DNA of 14,051 nucleotides from JAAZHK01 sp964536075 (GTDB taxonomy: Bacteria; Bacillota_I; Bacilli_A; RF39; UBA660). The notes beneath the pieces are model-generated. The model was not told the DNA's origin. It ran no database searches and saw nothing but the letters and a program-made list of their open reading frames with translations. The translations under genes were made by a program, and so were the position numbers. This document shows, in pieces, positions 7,820 through 14,007 of the stretch; position 1 is the stretch's first letter, and each line of letters opens with the position of its first letter. Where the stretch lies: NCBI GenBank assembly GCA_964536075.1, contig CAZHWO010000022.1, positions 1 to 14,051 of the forward strand, read 5' to 3'.

Positions 7820-9220
7820 CTAATTATTAATTTTATGATGAATTTGGGGGGTATCCCAGGTAATACGATCAAAATTATAGCCAGCATTTTTACCATAGCG
7901 AATAATATCTCTTAAAGCATTAACTGTTTTTTTATTACCTTCATAATCATGCATTAAAACTATATAAGTAGCCTTTGAACCTAAACCATTAACAACATTA
8001 CTATATAATTGAGCACTACTAATATCAGTTGTATCAGCTGAAGAAACATTCCAATCATAATAATGATAACCCCACTCTAGAACTTTAGCCGCTAAAGTCG
8101 TCATAATTCCGGGATTAAAACGGCTAACTGTATTTGACGATCCTCCAACAAATCTAATAATTTTAGAATCAACACCGGTAACATTCTTTACCTTGGCTCC
8201 AATAGTAGTAATATCATTGTAATAAGTGTCAACAGAAACGTAAACAGAATAATAATTATGACTATTTCCATGTAAACCAATGGAATGACCTTCGTCAACC
8301 ATTCTCTTTAATAGATAATTGTAAGCATCACTCCGATTTAACACAAAAAATGTGGCTTTTACCCCTTCTTCTTTTAAAATATCCAATACTTGGGGAGTAA
8401 TACTACTGGGACCATCATCAAAGGTTAAATAAATAGTACTGCCTGAATGATTCGGTTGAATAGTTACTTTAATAGTTCTTGTGATGGTTGCTTGATTACC
8501 ATTATCATCTGTAACACTATAATTTACCTGATAAGTACCCGTCGTATTAACATTAATATTATTTGTAACTTGGACTTTACTAGTCAAATCACCCGAACAA
8601 TTATCGTTAGCAGAAAATCCCGATTCTTTATAAGTATTTCCCTTAATAAGATAAATGGTATTATTACCAGTTAAAGTTATTACTGGTTTTTCATCATCAA
8701 TTATATTTATTGTTCGTACTACTTGAACCTTATTTTTTGATGAATCATTAACTTCATAAGTTATCTGATTATCTTTCTTTGTTACTTTTACTTTAGCCGT
8801 CAAATCACCATCATAATTATCGGTAGCCGAAAATCCCAGTTCTTTGTATTCTGTATTAGGACATACTTTAACTTCATTACCTGATACTAACACAATTTCT
8901 GGTTTAATGTCATCTATTACCGTTATCTCTCTACTAGAGGTACCTGTTAAACCATTCTTTTTAACGGTATAGTTTATTTTATAAGTTCCTAATTTAGAAG
9001 TATCAACTTTTCCTGTCACCTTAACACTAGAAGTAATATCTTTACCTAAATATCGCGCTTTATAACCTGACTCTTTATAATCTTTTGCTAACTCAATGGT
9101 CATTTCTTTTTTGCCCTTTAAAGTTATTTTCGGAGTAAAAATAAAAACCGTTAATGCTGCTAAAACAAAAACTGTTAATATTGATAAAATAATTACTCTG
9201 ACAATTAATTTTTTCTTCAA
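7820..9220 (-). CDS. Membrane-anchored polysaccharide (peptidoglycan-type) deacetylase with three Ig-like repeats
   Basis: 466 residues. A basic start (MKKKLIVRV) leads into one hydrophobic span at about residues 8-28, a signal anchor with no lipobox. Three DUF5011-type Ig-like repeats follow (about 29-103, 104-176, 177-253), each with a KESGY/KELGF/KESGF turn and the last two with DNxxGDLT. A NodB deacetylase domain spans about 258-460: TFDDGP near 264 (catalytic and metal aspartates), HGNSH near 318 (metal histidines), RFVGGSSN near 358, YDWNVSSAD near 390 and VLMHD near 423. Family knowledge: such enzymes remove N-acetyl groups from cell-wall glycans on the outer face. The third motif is usually RFPGGS; here valine replaces proline. 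The start is TTG, because the nearest upstream ATG is followed at once by a stop; AAGG lies about 11 bases upstream. It is the first gene of the unit with nifJ. Confidence 0.92.
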   Translation of the reverse strand: MKKKLIVRVIILSILTVFVLAALTVFIFTPKITLKGKKEMTIELAKDYKESGYKARYLGKDITSSVKVTGKVDTSKLGTYKINYTVKKNGLTGTSSREITVIDDIKPEIVLVSGNEVKVCPNTEYKELGFSATDNYDGDLTAKVKVTKKDNQITYEVNDSSKNKVQVVRTINIIDDEKPVITLTGNNTIYLIKGNTYKESGFSANDNCSGDLTSKVQVTNNINVNTTGTYQVNYSVTDDNGNQATITRTIKVTIQPNHSGSTIYLTFDDGPSSITPQVLDILKEEGVKATFFVLNRSDAYNYLLKRMVDEGHSIGLHGNSHNYYSVYVSVDTYYNDITTIGAKVKNVTGVDSKIIRFVGGSSNTVSRFNPGIMTTLAAKVLEWGYHYYDWNVSSADTTDISSAQLYSNVVNGLGSKATYIVLMHDYEGNKKTVNALRDIIRYGKNAGYNFDRITWDTPQIHHKINN

Positions 9221-9248
9221 CTACATCACTACCTTATCATATATTATG

Positions 9249-9277
9249 ATTATAGCATTTAATAAAGTTTTCTTCAA
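9249..9277 (-). promoter_or_regulatory. Promoter of the deacetylase-nifJ-hypothetical unit
   Basis: Minus-strand -35 TTGAAG (9277-9272), 17-base spacer ending in TGC (extended -10), -10 TATAAT (9254-9249). Predicted start near 9242, about 22 bases before the TTG start codon. Confidence 0.82.
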
Positions 9278-9300
9278 TACATCCTTACAAGTTCTTATCT

Positions 9301-9343
9301 AAAATAATAAAATCCCAATCCAGTTTAAACTGAATTGGGATTT
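9301..9343 (-). terminator. Rho-independent terminator of the GyrI-like gene
   Basis: A long near-perfect hairpin: AAATCCCAAT (9310-9319) with ATTGGGATTT (9334-9343), continuing into CAGTT/AACTG. The pair 9320/9333 is a C-A mismatch on plus but a G-U pair on minus, and the minus-strand stem is followed by TTTTATTATTTT. Both facts place it on the minus strand, behind the gene ending at 9388. Confidence 0.85.
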
Positions 9344-9387
9344 AACCTACATATCTTAATTAATAATATTTTTTAATAAATATATTT

Positions 9388-9861
9388 CTACTCTAGTTCA
9401 GCTAGGATAACGACATAATTTTTACCATATTTCTTGGCACATTTAGGACATGTGGTATACCACATATACCATTTCTTTATTTGGTAGTTTTTTTCATGCA
9501 TATCAGCTTCAAAATCTTTGCACCATTTACCAGTATCCTTAAAAGGTCCCTCATAAACTTTACTATAAAATTTACCACTTAATGTAACATTATTAGCGCC
9601 TTTTATTTTCTTATTAACTGCTAATAATATATTCATACGCCATTTAGAAGAATGATCTGATAAACATAAATAATCTTCCATCTCAGCCTGAGCATCATCT
9701 ACTTGCTTTTGTAATTTGGCCATAACCTTACCAAAATCAATTGGCATAAACATAAAAGTATGAACTTTAGCCATGATGAATTTCTTATTATTCCATTCTA
9801 ATAATTTATTATCCCAATCCTTTGGTTTAAAAGGGGGACAACATATAGGTTCCTTTTCCAT
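9388..9861 (-). CDS. Small GyrI-like protein (CCPPF type), function unknown
   Basis: 157 residues starting MEKEPICCPPFKPKDWD. The ATG at 9861 is chosen because GGAGG lies five bases upstream; a TTG four codons earlier would sit inside that ribosome site. The second half (FYSKVYEGPFKDTGKWCKDF, then KKWYMWYTTCPKCAKKYGKN) has the YxGPY/F and Y.T.P pattern of the GyrI-like/AraC effector-binding fold, which binds small hydrophobic or cationic ligands. A CPKC pair near residue 138 and CC at residues 7-8 could hold metal or respond to redox; that is inference. I recall relatives with the CCPPF start being labelled hydrolase, but I see no hydrolase motif. It is monocistronic, with its own terminator, and shares a divergent promoter region with the gene at 10014. 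Confidence 0.82.
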   Translation of the reverse strand: MEKEPICCPPFKPKDWDNKLLEWNNKKFIMAKVHTFMFMPIDFGKVMAKLQKQVDDAQAEMEDYLCLSDHSSKWRMNILLAVNKKIKGANNVTLSGKFYSKVYEGPFKDTGKWCKDFEADMHEKNYQIKKWYMWYTTCPKCAKKYGKNYVVILAELE

Positions 9862-9944
9862 TTTCTCCTCCAATTTATTTTCATACAGCTTACCACAAAA
9901 TTAATTTATTTTAGTAATCTGTAATCTTATTATTCTTGTATACT

Positions 9945-9953
9945 ATTATAGCA
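9945..9953 (-). promoter_or_regulatory. Extended -10 promoter of the GyrI-like gene
   Basis: Minus-strand TGC-TATAAT (9953-9945). No good -35 at 17 bases. Start near 9938 would give a leader of about 77 bases; I see no strong structure in it. Confidence 0.5.
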
Positions 9954-9962
9954 TAAATTATA

Positions 9963-9989
9963 TTGATTCTTATCAAAAAATGATATAAT
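9963..9989 (+). promoter_or_regulatory. Probable promoter of the plus-strand hypothetical gene
   Basis: TTGATT (9963-9968) and TATAAT (9984-9989) preceded by TGA (extended -10). The spacer is only 15 bases, so the -10 probably carries most of the activity. Start near 9996; AGGA is eight bases before the ATG at 10014. Confidence 0.5.
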
Positions 9990-10013
9990 AATTATAAAGA
10001 TAGGAATTAAGTT

Positions 10014-10417
10014 ATGGGATATAATAAAAAAGAGGTCATTGAAGATCTTGCATACCAACTACAACAAATCGATTATACATTGTTATTAAATTTAATAAAA
10101 CCAATCGTTATTTCTTATATAGGAAATAAAGTTATTGACTTTGCACTTGCTAATTATAAATTAAAGAAAGACTATAAGCCAAAAAGCATCGGTTATATGC
10201 AAACAGCTCCCGAAATTGATACATCTTTTTCAAATTACGATACAAGTGAATTGTTAAAAAAACAGTTTGGACAATATGTTGTATATTTTATTGAAACAAT
10301 TATTGATAAAATACCTAATGCTGATTTTAAATTATTACTTAATAATTTAAAAGATTTCCAAATAACATTTAATAATTTTAAATTTGAGAATTTTCTTTTA
10401 AATAAGCATACTGTTGG
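10014..10417 (+). CDS. Hypothetical protein, N-terminal part (broken by assembly gap)
   Basis: About 134 residues from ATG (AGGA eight bases upstream) to the start of a 100-base N run. The N-terminus (KKEVIEDLAYQLQQIDYTLL) is helical, with a mildly hydrophobic LIKPIVISYIGNKVIDFAL segment at about residues 27-45, too polar for a sure membrane span. Two LLLNNLKDF/FNNFKFENFLL-like stretches follow. No domain is recognised. It is in frame with the segment after the gap if the gap is taken literally as 100 bases. Because 100 N is a conventional pad for a gap of unknown size, the join is unproven. It is one of only two plus-strand transcription units seen in the window. Confidence 0.6.
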
Positions 10418-10517
10418 NNNNNNNNNNNNNNNNNNNNNNNNNNNNNNNNNNNNNNNNNNNNNNNNNNNNNNNNNNNNNNNNNNNNNNNNNNNNNNNNNNN
10501 NNNNNNNNNNNNNNNNN
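10418..10517. other. Assembly gap (100 N)
   Basis: Exactly 100 undetermined bases inside an open reading frame. The round number suggests a scaffold pad, so the true length may differ and the flanking coding segments may or may not be one gene. Confidence 0.99.
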
Positions 10518-10997
10518 ACCGAGGTTCATTATGCCCATAAATTAGAAATGATAGTTGGTAAAGATCGAATGGAACAACTTTATTTAAAAGCCGATTTCCT
10601 TGGACTTGTACAAGAATTAAAACAGTATGAAACTGAAGAAAAAATTATGGATTTTATGGCTGGAATGGACTTTGTTAATAAATATTTAAGAAAGAAAAAT
10701 AATTTACCAATACAACAGTCAATGCTTAAAACAAAACTCATTCAAATAAATCAATTTTTAATTATGTGTTATACTAAAAAGATGGAAAAGGAACTAATAG
10801 ATAAATCCATAACATTTGATGAGCTTAAAGAAAAGTTAAGCACATATATATCAATGTTAGGTGTAACTATTACTGCCAATAATAAAAGGAAATCCGAAGT
10901 TTTTAATATACAATCACTAACATCAGCCCTTAAAATTTCTTCAAACGATTTTATTAATTTAAACATTGTTTCGGAAGAATCTCCTAAAACAAAATAA
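10518..10997 (+). CDS. Hypothetical protein, C-terminal part (after assembly gap)
   Basis: About 159 residues (TEVHYAHKLEMIVGKDR through EESPKTK, then TAA). It is rich in Lys, Leu and Ile, predicted helical and soluble. The pattern of a short aromatic/His segment, then IVGKDxxEQLYLKADFxGLVxELKQYE, then FMAGMDFVNKYL resembles, from memory, the tail that follows an HExxH zinc-protease core in some uncharacterised Bacilli proteins. The core would have to lie in the gap, so this is weak inference. Most likely the same gene as 10014-10417. No relation to the flanking genes can be read from context. Confidence 0.6.
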   Translation, partial: TEVHYAHKLEMIVGKDRMEQLYLKADFLGLVQELKQYETEEKIMDFMAGMDFVNKYLRKKNNLPIQQSMLKTKLIQINQFLIMCYTKKMEKELIDKSITFDELKEKLSTYISMLGVTITANNKRKSEVFNIQSLTSALKISSNDFINLNIVSEESPKTK

Positions 10998-11130
10998 TAC
11001 TAAAGGGTATGTAAAAATATTATTAGATAGAAAAAAACCAATATCAGATATTTCATAATTAGATAAACTTATAGAACAAACTGATAATTATATAATTGAT
11101 AGAACTAAACAAGAAAAAATAAGTTTATTA

Positions 11131-11160
11131 AAACTTCTTACTATCTAGTAAGAAGTTTTT
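11131..11160 (+). terminator. Terminator between convergent units (likely bidirectional)
   Basis: AAACTTCTTACTA (11131-11143) and TAGTAAGAAGTTT (11146-11158) form a near-continuous stem, followed on plus by more Ts. On the minus strand the same hairpin is followed by TTTTAATAAA, so it may also end the acetyltransferase gene coming from the other side. Confidence 0.8.
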
Positions 11161-11186
11161 ATTAATTAAATCAAAATTAATTACTA

Positions 11187-11681
11187 TTATTTAACTTTTT
11201 TAGCAATATTAAATACTTTTAGATAATATAAATTTTGATTGAAATAAGTATTATCATCTTCTTTAATACCATTAGGAAGTTCTCCATATTTAATAAAACC
11301 CAATTTAGGATAAACCATGTCCGCTATTGTTCCTTTTCGAACCGATAATATTAAATATTCTAATTTTTTTTCTTTGGCTATTTCAATAACTTTTTCTATC
11401 ATCATTTTAGCAATACCCATTCTTCTATAGTCTTCAGATACCACAATTGAATATAACTCACCAATGTGTTTTTTTAAATTATTTGTTTTAACCTCTAAAT
11501 ATATTGTTCCTACAACTTTACCTTTAACCTCGGCTACTAAATATATCCAATTACCATTATCTTGCATATGCTTTACTGATTTTTCTACATCATTTTTTAT
11601 ATCATTAATATCCATCGATTTAAATAAATTTCCTTTTAGATCAATATGATCCCCTAACTTCATTTTTCTTATTTTTATCAT
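11187..11681 (-). CDS. GNAT family N-acetyltransferase
   Basis: 164 residues, a typical single GNAT domain. GNAT enzymes move an acetyl group from acetyl-CoA to an amine; the acceptor cannot be read here. Motif D/A is visible: a core strand ELYSIVVSEDY at about residues 75-85, then the acetyl-CoA pyrophosphate loop RRMGIA (86-91) and helix AKMMIEKVIEIAKE, then YLILSV and the tail PKLGFIKYGELPNG, as in small-molecule or amino-acid acetylases. The ATG at 11681 begins the GNAT motif (MIKIRKMKLGD), but AGAGG is 29 bases upstream with a perfect hairpin in between (11687-11705). It lies 71 bases downstream of the truncated GyrI-like gene, and no clear promoter is seen. Confidence 0.92.
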   Translation of the reverse strand: MIKIRKMKLGDHIDLKGNLFKSMDINDIKNDVEKSVKHMQDNGNWIYLVAEVKGKVVGTIYLEVKTNNLKKHIGELYSIVVSEDYRRMGIAKMMIEKVIEIAKEKKLEYLILSVRKGTIADMVYPKLGFIKYGELPNGIKEDDNTYFNQNLYYLKVFNIAKKVK

Positions 11682-11686
11682 AATAT

Positions 11687-11705
11687 GTCAAGTAGATAAC
11701 TTGAC
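11687..11705 (-). promoter_or_regulatory. Hairpin between Shine-Dalgarno and start codon of the acetyltransferase
   Basis: On the minus strand GTCAAGT (11705-11699), loop TATCT, ACTTGAC (11693-11687) is a perfect seven-pair stem. AGG of the Shine-Dalgarno ends at 11711 and the ATG is at 11681. Unfolded, the spacing is 29 bases, too far for initiation; with the hairpin looped out it is ten. It could instead be a DNA operator. Confidence 0.55.
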
Positions 11706-11752
11706 TTTCACCTCTTTCTTAATAAGTAGGAAACGATCACTAACTTTGAAGA

Positions 11753-12067
11753 TTATTGATTAATAAAGAATCTTATCACCGTTCTTAACTCATCTTTGTT
11801 ATCAGAAAACTTTAAATATATCTCTCTATGATTATGAGATTTTCTTTTATAACTATTTTCCTCTATAAATTTTTCCATTTCTTTATATGTTGTATTAAAT
11901 TCATCATCATATGAACCAATATGTAACATTTGAATACATAGTCCATCCTCAATTTCTTCAAATTTAGCGTCTTTAAGTAATTTAGGGGAATTCTTCTTGC
12001 TTTTTACAAGTTCAAAGGCTTTTTCTGCTAATTCATTATCGACAAAATCAGGTTTGACATGATTCAA
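11753..12067 (-). pseudogene. GyrI-like domain protein, 5' half missing
   Basis: 104 codons whose product matches, from memory of the family, only the second half of the roughly 200-residue GyrI-like (COG4832-type) proteins: KPDFVDNELAEKAFELV, then FEEIEDGLCIQMLHIGSYDD, then NHREIYLKFSD near the end. The first half of the fold is absent. The frame can only open at a TTG (12067), which is preceded directly by an in-frame TAG and has no ribosome site, and the gene upstream ends 45 bases away, leaving no room for the lost part. The remaining frame is clean, so the loss looks recent or the fragment is still tolerated. One of the near-identical 17-base repeats flanking the next gene lies just beyond the break. 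Most likely a remnant. Confidence 0.75.
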
Positions 12068-12086
12068 CTAAATTCTATTGGGACAT

Positions 12087-12103
12087 TTTTTCTTATAAGT
12101 TAA
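12087..12103 (+). repeat. Direct repeat copy 1 flanking the deoxyribosyltransferase-like gene
   Basis: TTTTTCTTATAAGTTAA; matches 12723-12739 at 16 of 17 positions, including a 12-base identical core CTTATAAGTTAA. It sits between the truncated GyrI-like gene and the deoxyribosyltransferase stop. Confidence 0.5.
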
Positions 12104-12111
12104 CTCTATTA

Positions 12112-12627
12112 TTATTTTCTTAACAATCTTTTTCTAGCAAAATCAACATCTTTTTTTAACCCAATTTTATTGGTCATCTTGACTGCTTCTTTTAATAATT
12201 CTGTTAGATCGCCTATTGGCTTTTTGCCCGTTTCTGTTTGATATAGCCAATCCAAATATCTGTTTTTTTCTGAATCATTTGGACGACCATAAATAACTTT
12301 TTCACTATTTTTTGCCATCCAATAGCCATATTCGACATTGGTTGTAAAAGCTGGCATATGTGGTAAAAATCGCGGTATCCAAAACACTATAATATCAGAA
12401 TTATATAAAGCTTCTCTTTCCCACCAAACTTGATTATCATAATTAAAGGTTCTATCATCAAATTTTCTCTCTGGCACATAAACTATACCATCAAATTCAA
12501 AAGATTCTAGTATCTCTATGGCTTCCTTTCGCCAAGTTTCAACATCTAAGCTTCTTGGCGTAGGGCCTGCCAAAAATATAGATTTTCCATCTTTTAAAAC
12601 TTTTTCATCAGAATAATTTACCTTCAT
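12112..12627 (-). CDS. Nucleoside 2-deoxyribosyltransferase-like protein
   Basis: 171 residues. The family (Nuc_deoxyrib_tr_2) moves deoxyribose between bases or cleaves nucleoside/nucleotide glycosidic bonds in the cytoplasm, in nucleotide salvage or as part of phage or defence functions. Visible: the nucleotide-binding start SIFLAGPTPR (residues 16-25), GIVYVPE (47-53), the WWEREAL-x-SDIIVFWIPR segment (68-86) and TTNVEYG, where E99 is the probable catalytic glutamate. The ATG at 12627 is chosen because AGGAG lies ten bases upstream and because the earlier ATG at 12675 would precede the predicted transcript start. A promoter lies at 12676-12684. The gene is bracketed by direct repeats and sits beside a truncated gene, which suggests it arrived in a rearrangement. 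Confidence 0.88.
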   Translation of the reverse strand: MKVNYSDEKVLKDGKSIFLAGPTPRSLDVETWRKEAIEILESFEFDGIVYVPERKFDDRTFNYDNQVWWEREALYNSDIIVFWIPRFLPHMPAFTTNVEYGYWMAKNSEKVIYGRPNDSEKNRYLDWLYQTETGKKPIGDLTELLKEAVKMTNKIGLKKDVDFARKRLLRK

Positions 12628-12675
12628 ACTTTTATCACTCCTACGTTCAAAAAATATATTAAATTTATATGCCAT

Positions 12676-12684
12676 ATTGTAGCA
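12676..12684 (-). promoter_or_regulatory. Extended -10 promoter of the deoxyribosyltransferase-like gene
   Basis: Minus-strand TGC-TACAAT (12684-12676); poor -35. Start near 12669 gives a leader of about 42 bases. Confidence 0.45.
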
Positions 12685-12722
12685 TATTTTTATATTTATT
12701 ATTTATTGGTAACTAACTAACC

Positions 12723-12739
12723 TTTTGCTTATAAGTTAA
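12723..12739 (+). repeat. Direct repeat copy 2 flanking the deoxyribosyltransferase-like gene
   Basis: TTTTGCTTATAAGTTAA; 16 of 17 positions match 12087-12103, about 640 bases away. It lies in the 198-base spacer between trpS and the deoxyribosyltransferase-like gene. Confidence 0.5.
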
Positions 12740-12825
12740 AACCTCTCTTATTTTCAAATGTTTAATTGTCATTACTTACATTTTACCAATAATTTATATA
12801 ATTAACAACAAAATTTTTTAAGGGG

Positions 12826-13818
12826 CTATTTGTGAATTCCCATCTTCCTTCTAACATCGTCAAGTTTAAATGAGGCTTTTTCTCTAGCTGAAATCGCACC
12901 GTTACTTAAAATTTCTATTAGCTCTGGACTAAATCTATACTGTTTATATTTATCCTGTATATTTAGAATAAACTTTGAAACTTCTTCGGCCACACAATTT
13001 TTAAATTCAAAATAAGTAGATGTTTTATATTTTTCTTCAATACTAACAATACTCTTATTTGTTATAACCGATAAGATGGCAATTAAATTAGATATTCCTG
13101 GTTTATTTGTTTCATCAAAATATATTTTATTTTCACTATCGGTTGTTGCACTCATAATTTTCTTTTTTGTGATCTCAATATCATCAAGAATAAATATAGT
13201 ACCTTTATCATCTTTAGGAGCTGATTTACTCATCTTTTCTAATGGATTGCGTAAATTCATTATTTTTGAGCCAATTTCTGAGATATAGTATTCAGGCAGT
13301 TTAAATGTTTGACCAAATTTTTTATTAAATCTTTCTCCTAAATCTCTAGTCATTTCTATATGTTGCTTTTGATCAGCTCCAACTGGTACGATTTGGGCAT
13401 CATATAAAAGAATATCTGCCGCCATTAAAGTCGGATAAATAAACAAACCTAAGTCTACCCCATCAGTACCTAATTTCTCTTTTTTGGACTTATATTGTGT
13501 CATTCTAGATAACTCCCCAACCCGACATTGAAACGCCATTAAAAAGCCTAGCATTCCATGTTCATTAACATCACTTTGAATGAAGAAATTAGTGTATTTA
13601 GGGTCAACTCCACAAGCTAAGTATGTTGCCGCTAAATCTAAAATGGTTGTATGAATTTGTTTAGGATCTTGATAAGTAGTTACTCCATGCATATCAGCAA
13701 TAAAAATATATGAATCATATTGCTTTTGCAAATTTACAAAATTTTTAATGGCCCCAATATAATTTGCCAATGTGAAAGATCCTGTTGGTTGAACACCTGT
13801 AATCATTACTTTTTTCAT
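12826..13818 (-). CDS. trpS: Tryptophanyl-tRNA synthetase
   Basis: 330 residues, the usual length for bacterial TrpRS. It charges tRNA-Trp in the cytoplasm (class I, homodimer). Visible: the start MKKVMITGVQPTGSFTLANY with the HIGH-equivalent TLAN at residues 16-19 (TIGN or HLGN in most relatives, so Ala replaces Gly), FIADMHGVTTY near 45, GADQKQH near 145 and the KMSKS loop at residues 195-199. The ATG at 13818 is chosen because AAAGGA lies nine bases upstream; a TTG seven codons earlier overlaps that site. It is transcribed from 14008-14037 through a leader holding a Trp-codon peptide and terminator, so expression should rise when charged tRNA-Trp is short. No convincing terminator is seen after the stop. 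Confidence 0.96.
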   Translation of the reverse strand: MKKVMITGVQPTGSFTLANYIGAIKNFVNLQKQYDSYIFIADMHGVTTYQDPKQIHTTILDLAATYLACGVDPKYTNFFIQSDVNEHGMLGFLMAFQCRVGELSRMTQYKSKKEKLGTDGVDLGLFIYPTLMAADILLYDAQIVPVGADQKQHIEMTRDLGERFNKKFGQTFKLPEYYISEIGSKIMNLRNPLEKMSKSAPKDDKGTIFILDDIEITKKKIMSATTDSENKIYFDETNKPGISNLIAILSVITNKSIVSIEEKYKTSTYFEFKNCVAEEVSKFILNIQDKYKQYRFSPELIEILSNGAISAREKASFKLDDVRRKMGIHK

Positions 13819-13837
13819 TTTTATTTTTCCTTTCAAC

Positions 13838-13874
13838 AAAAAAACATATGGTTTTTATCTTTTCCCATATGTTT
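13838..13874 (-). terminator. Attenuator terminator upstream of trpS (segments 4:5)
   Basis: Minus-strand CATATGG (13871-13865) pairs with CCATATG (13851-13845) around a 13-base A-rich loop. The stem is extended by AAA/TTT, then runs into seven Ts (13844-13838). It ends just before the trpS ribosome site and so can only serve to stop transcription ahead of trpS. Confidence 0.82.
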
Positions 13875-13943
13875 AAATATATATTACACATGGGCAAGCG
13901 AAAATTCACTTACCCATAAGATTTTTTATCTTAATAGTAAGTG
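13838..13943 (-). promoter_or_regulatory. Five-segment transcription attenuator of trpS
   Basis: Minus-strand segments: 1 CACTTAC (13943-13937), directly after the leader-peptide stop; 2 ATGGGTAAGTG (13917-13907); 3 CGCTTGCCCATGTG (13900-13887); 4 CATATGGG (13871-13864); 5 CCATATG plus U7. Pairings: 1:2 seven pairs (plus six inner pairs TAAGAT/ATCTTA), 2:3 eleven pairs with two G-U, 3:4 eight pairs with one G-U, 4:5 the terminator. Neighbouring pairings exclude each other. A ribosome at the stop codon masks 1, giving 2:3 and 4:5 (stop). A ribosome stalled on the Trp codons leaves 1 free, giving 1:2 and 3:4 (read through). Confidence 0.85.
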
Positions 13944-13982
13944 TTAAATTCTAACTTGCCACCATTTCTTTGAATTTGACAT
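13944..13982 (-). CDS. Trp leader peptide of the trpS attenuator
   Basis: Twelve codons, MSNSKKWWQVRI, then TAA. The ATG (13982-13980) has AAAGGA nine bases upstream, a proper ribosome site for so short a frame. Two adjacent TGG codons (13964-13959) are striking because Trp is rare. The stop codon touches the first pairing segment of the downstream attenuator, so a ribosome finishing translation would cover it while one stalled at either TGG would not. Its role is to sense charged tRNA-Trp through ribosome position; the peptide itself probably has no function. The only downstream gene is trpS, which fits the signal. Sequence and geometry are seen directly; regulation is inferred from the well-known trp, his and phe leader systems. 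Confidence 0.85.
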   Translation of the reverse strand: MSNSKKWWQVRI

Positions 13983-14007
13983 AATACTACTTCCTTTCAA
14001 TGTAATA

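Noticed and set aside
11005..11148. Possible gene remnant on plus strand (GYVKILLDRKKPISDIS, stop, LDKLIEQTDNYIIDRTKQEK)
   Set aside because: It has no start codon or ribosome site and one internal stop, and part of it is the terminator hairpin. It could be a decayed coding end but cannot be supported.
12716..12775. Short basic frame (MTIKHLKIREVLTYKQKVS) in the trpS 3' spacer, resembling a LysR N-terminus
   Set aside because: Only 19 codons with no good ribosome site; the resemblance covers too few residues.
12703..12792. Ten-base inverted repeat TTATTGGTAA ... TTACCAATAA spanning 90 bases after trpS, considered as a miniature transposon or a trpS terminator
   Set aside because: The arms are AT-rich, the internal distance is 70 bases, there is no clear target-site duplication, and the tail is not U-rich in the right place. 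Chance is likely in this composition.
13838..14001. T-box riboswitch as the explanation for the trpS leader
   Set aside because: The leader is only about 180 bases and contains neither a T-box consensus (AGGGTGGNACCGCG type) nor a stem I with a Trp specifier; the Trp-codon peptide and alternating hairpins fit better.
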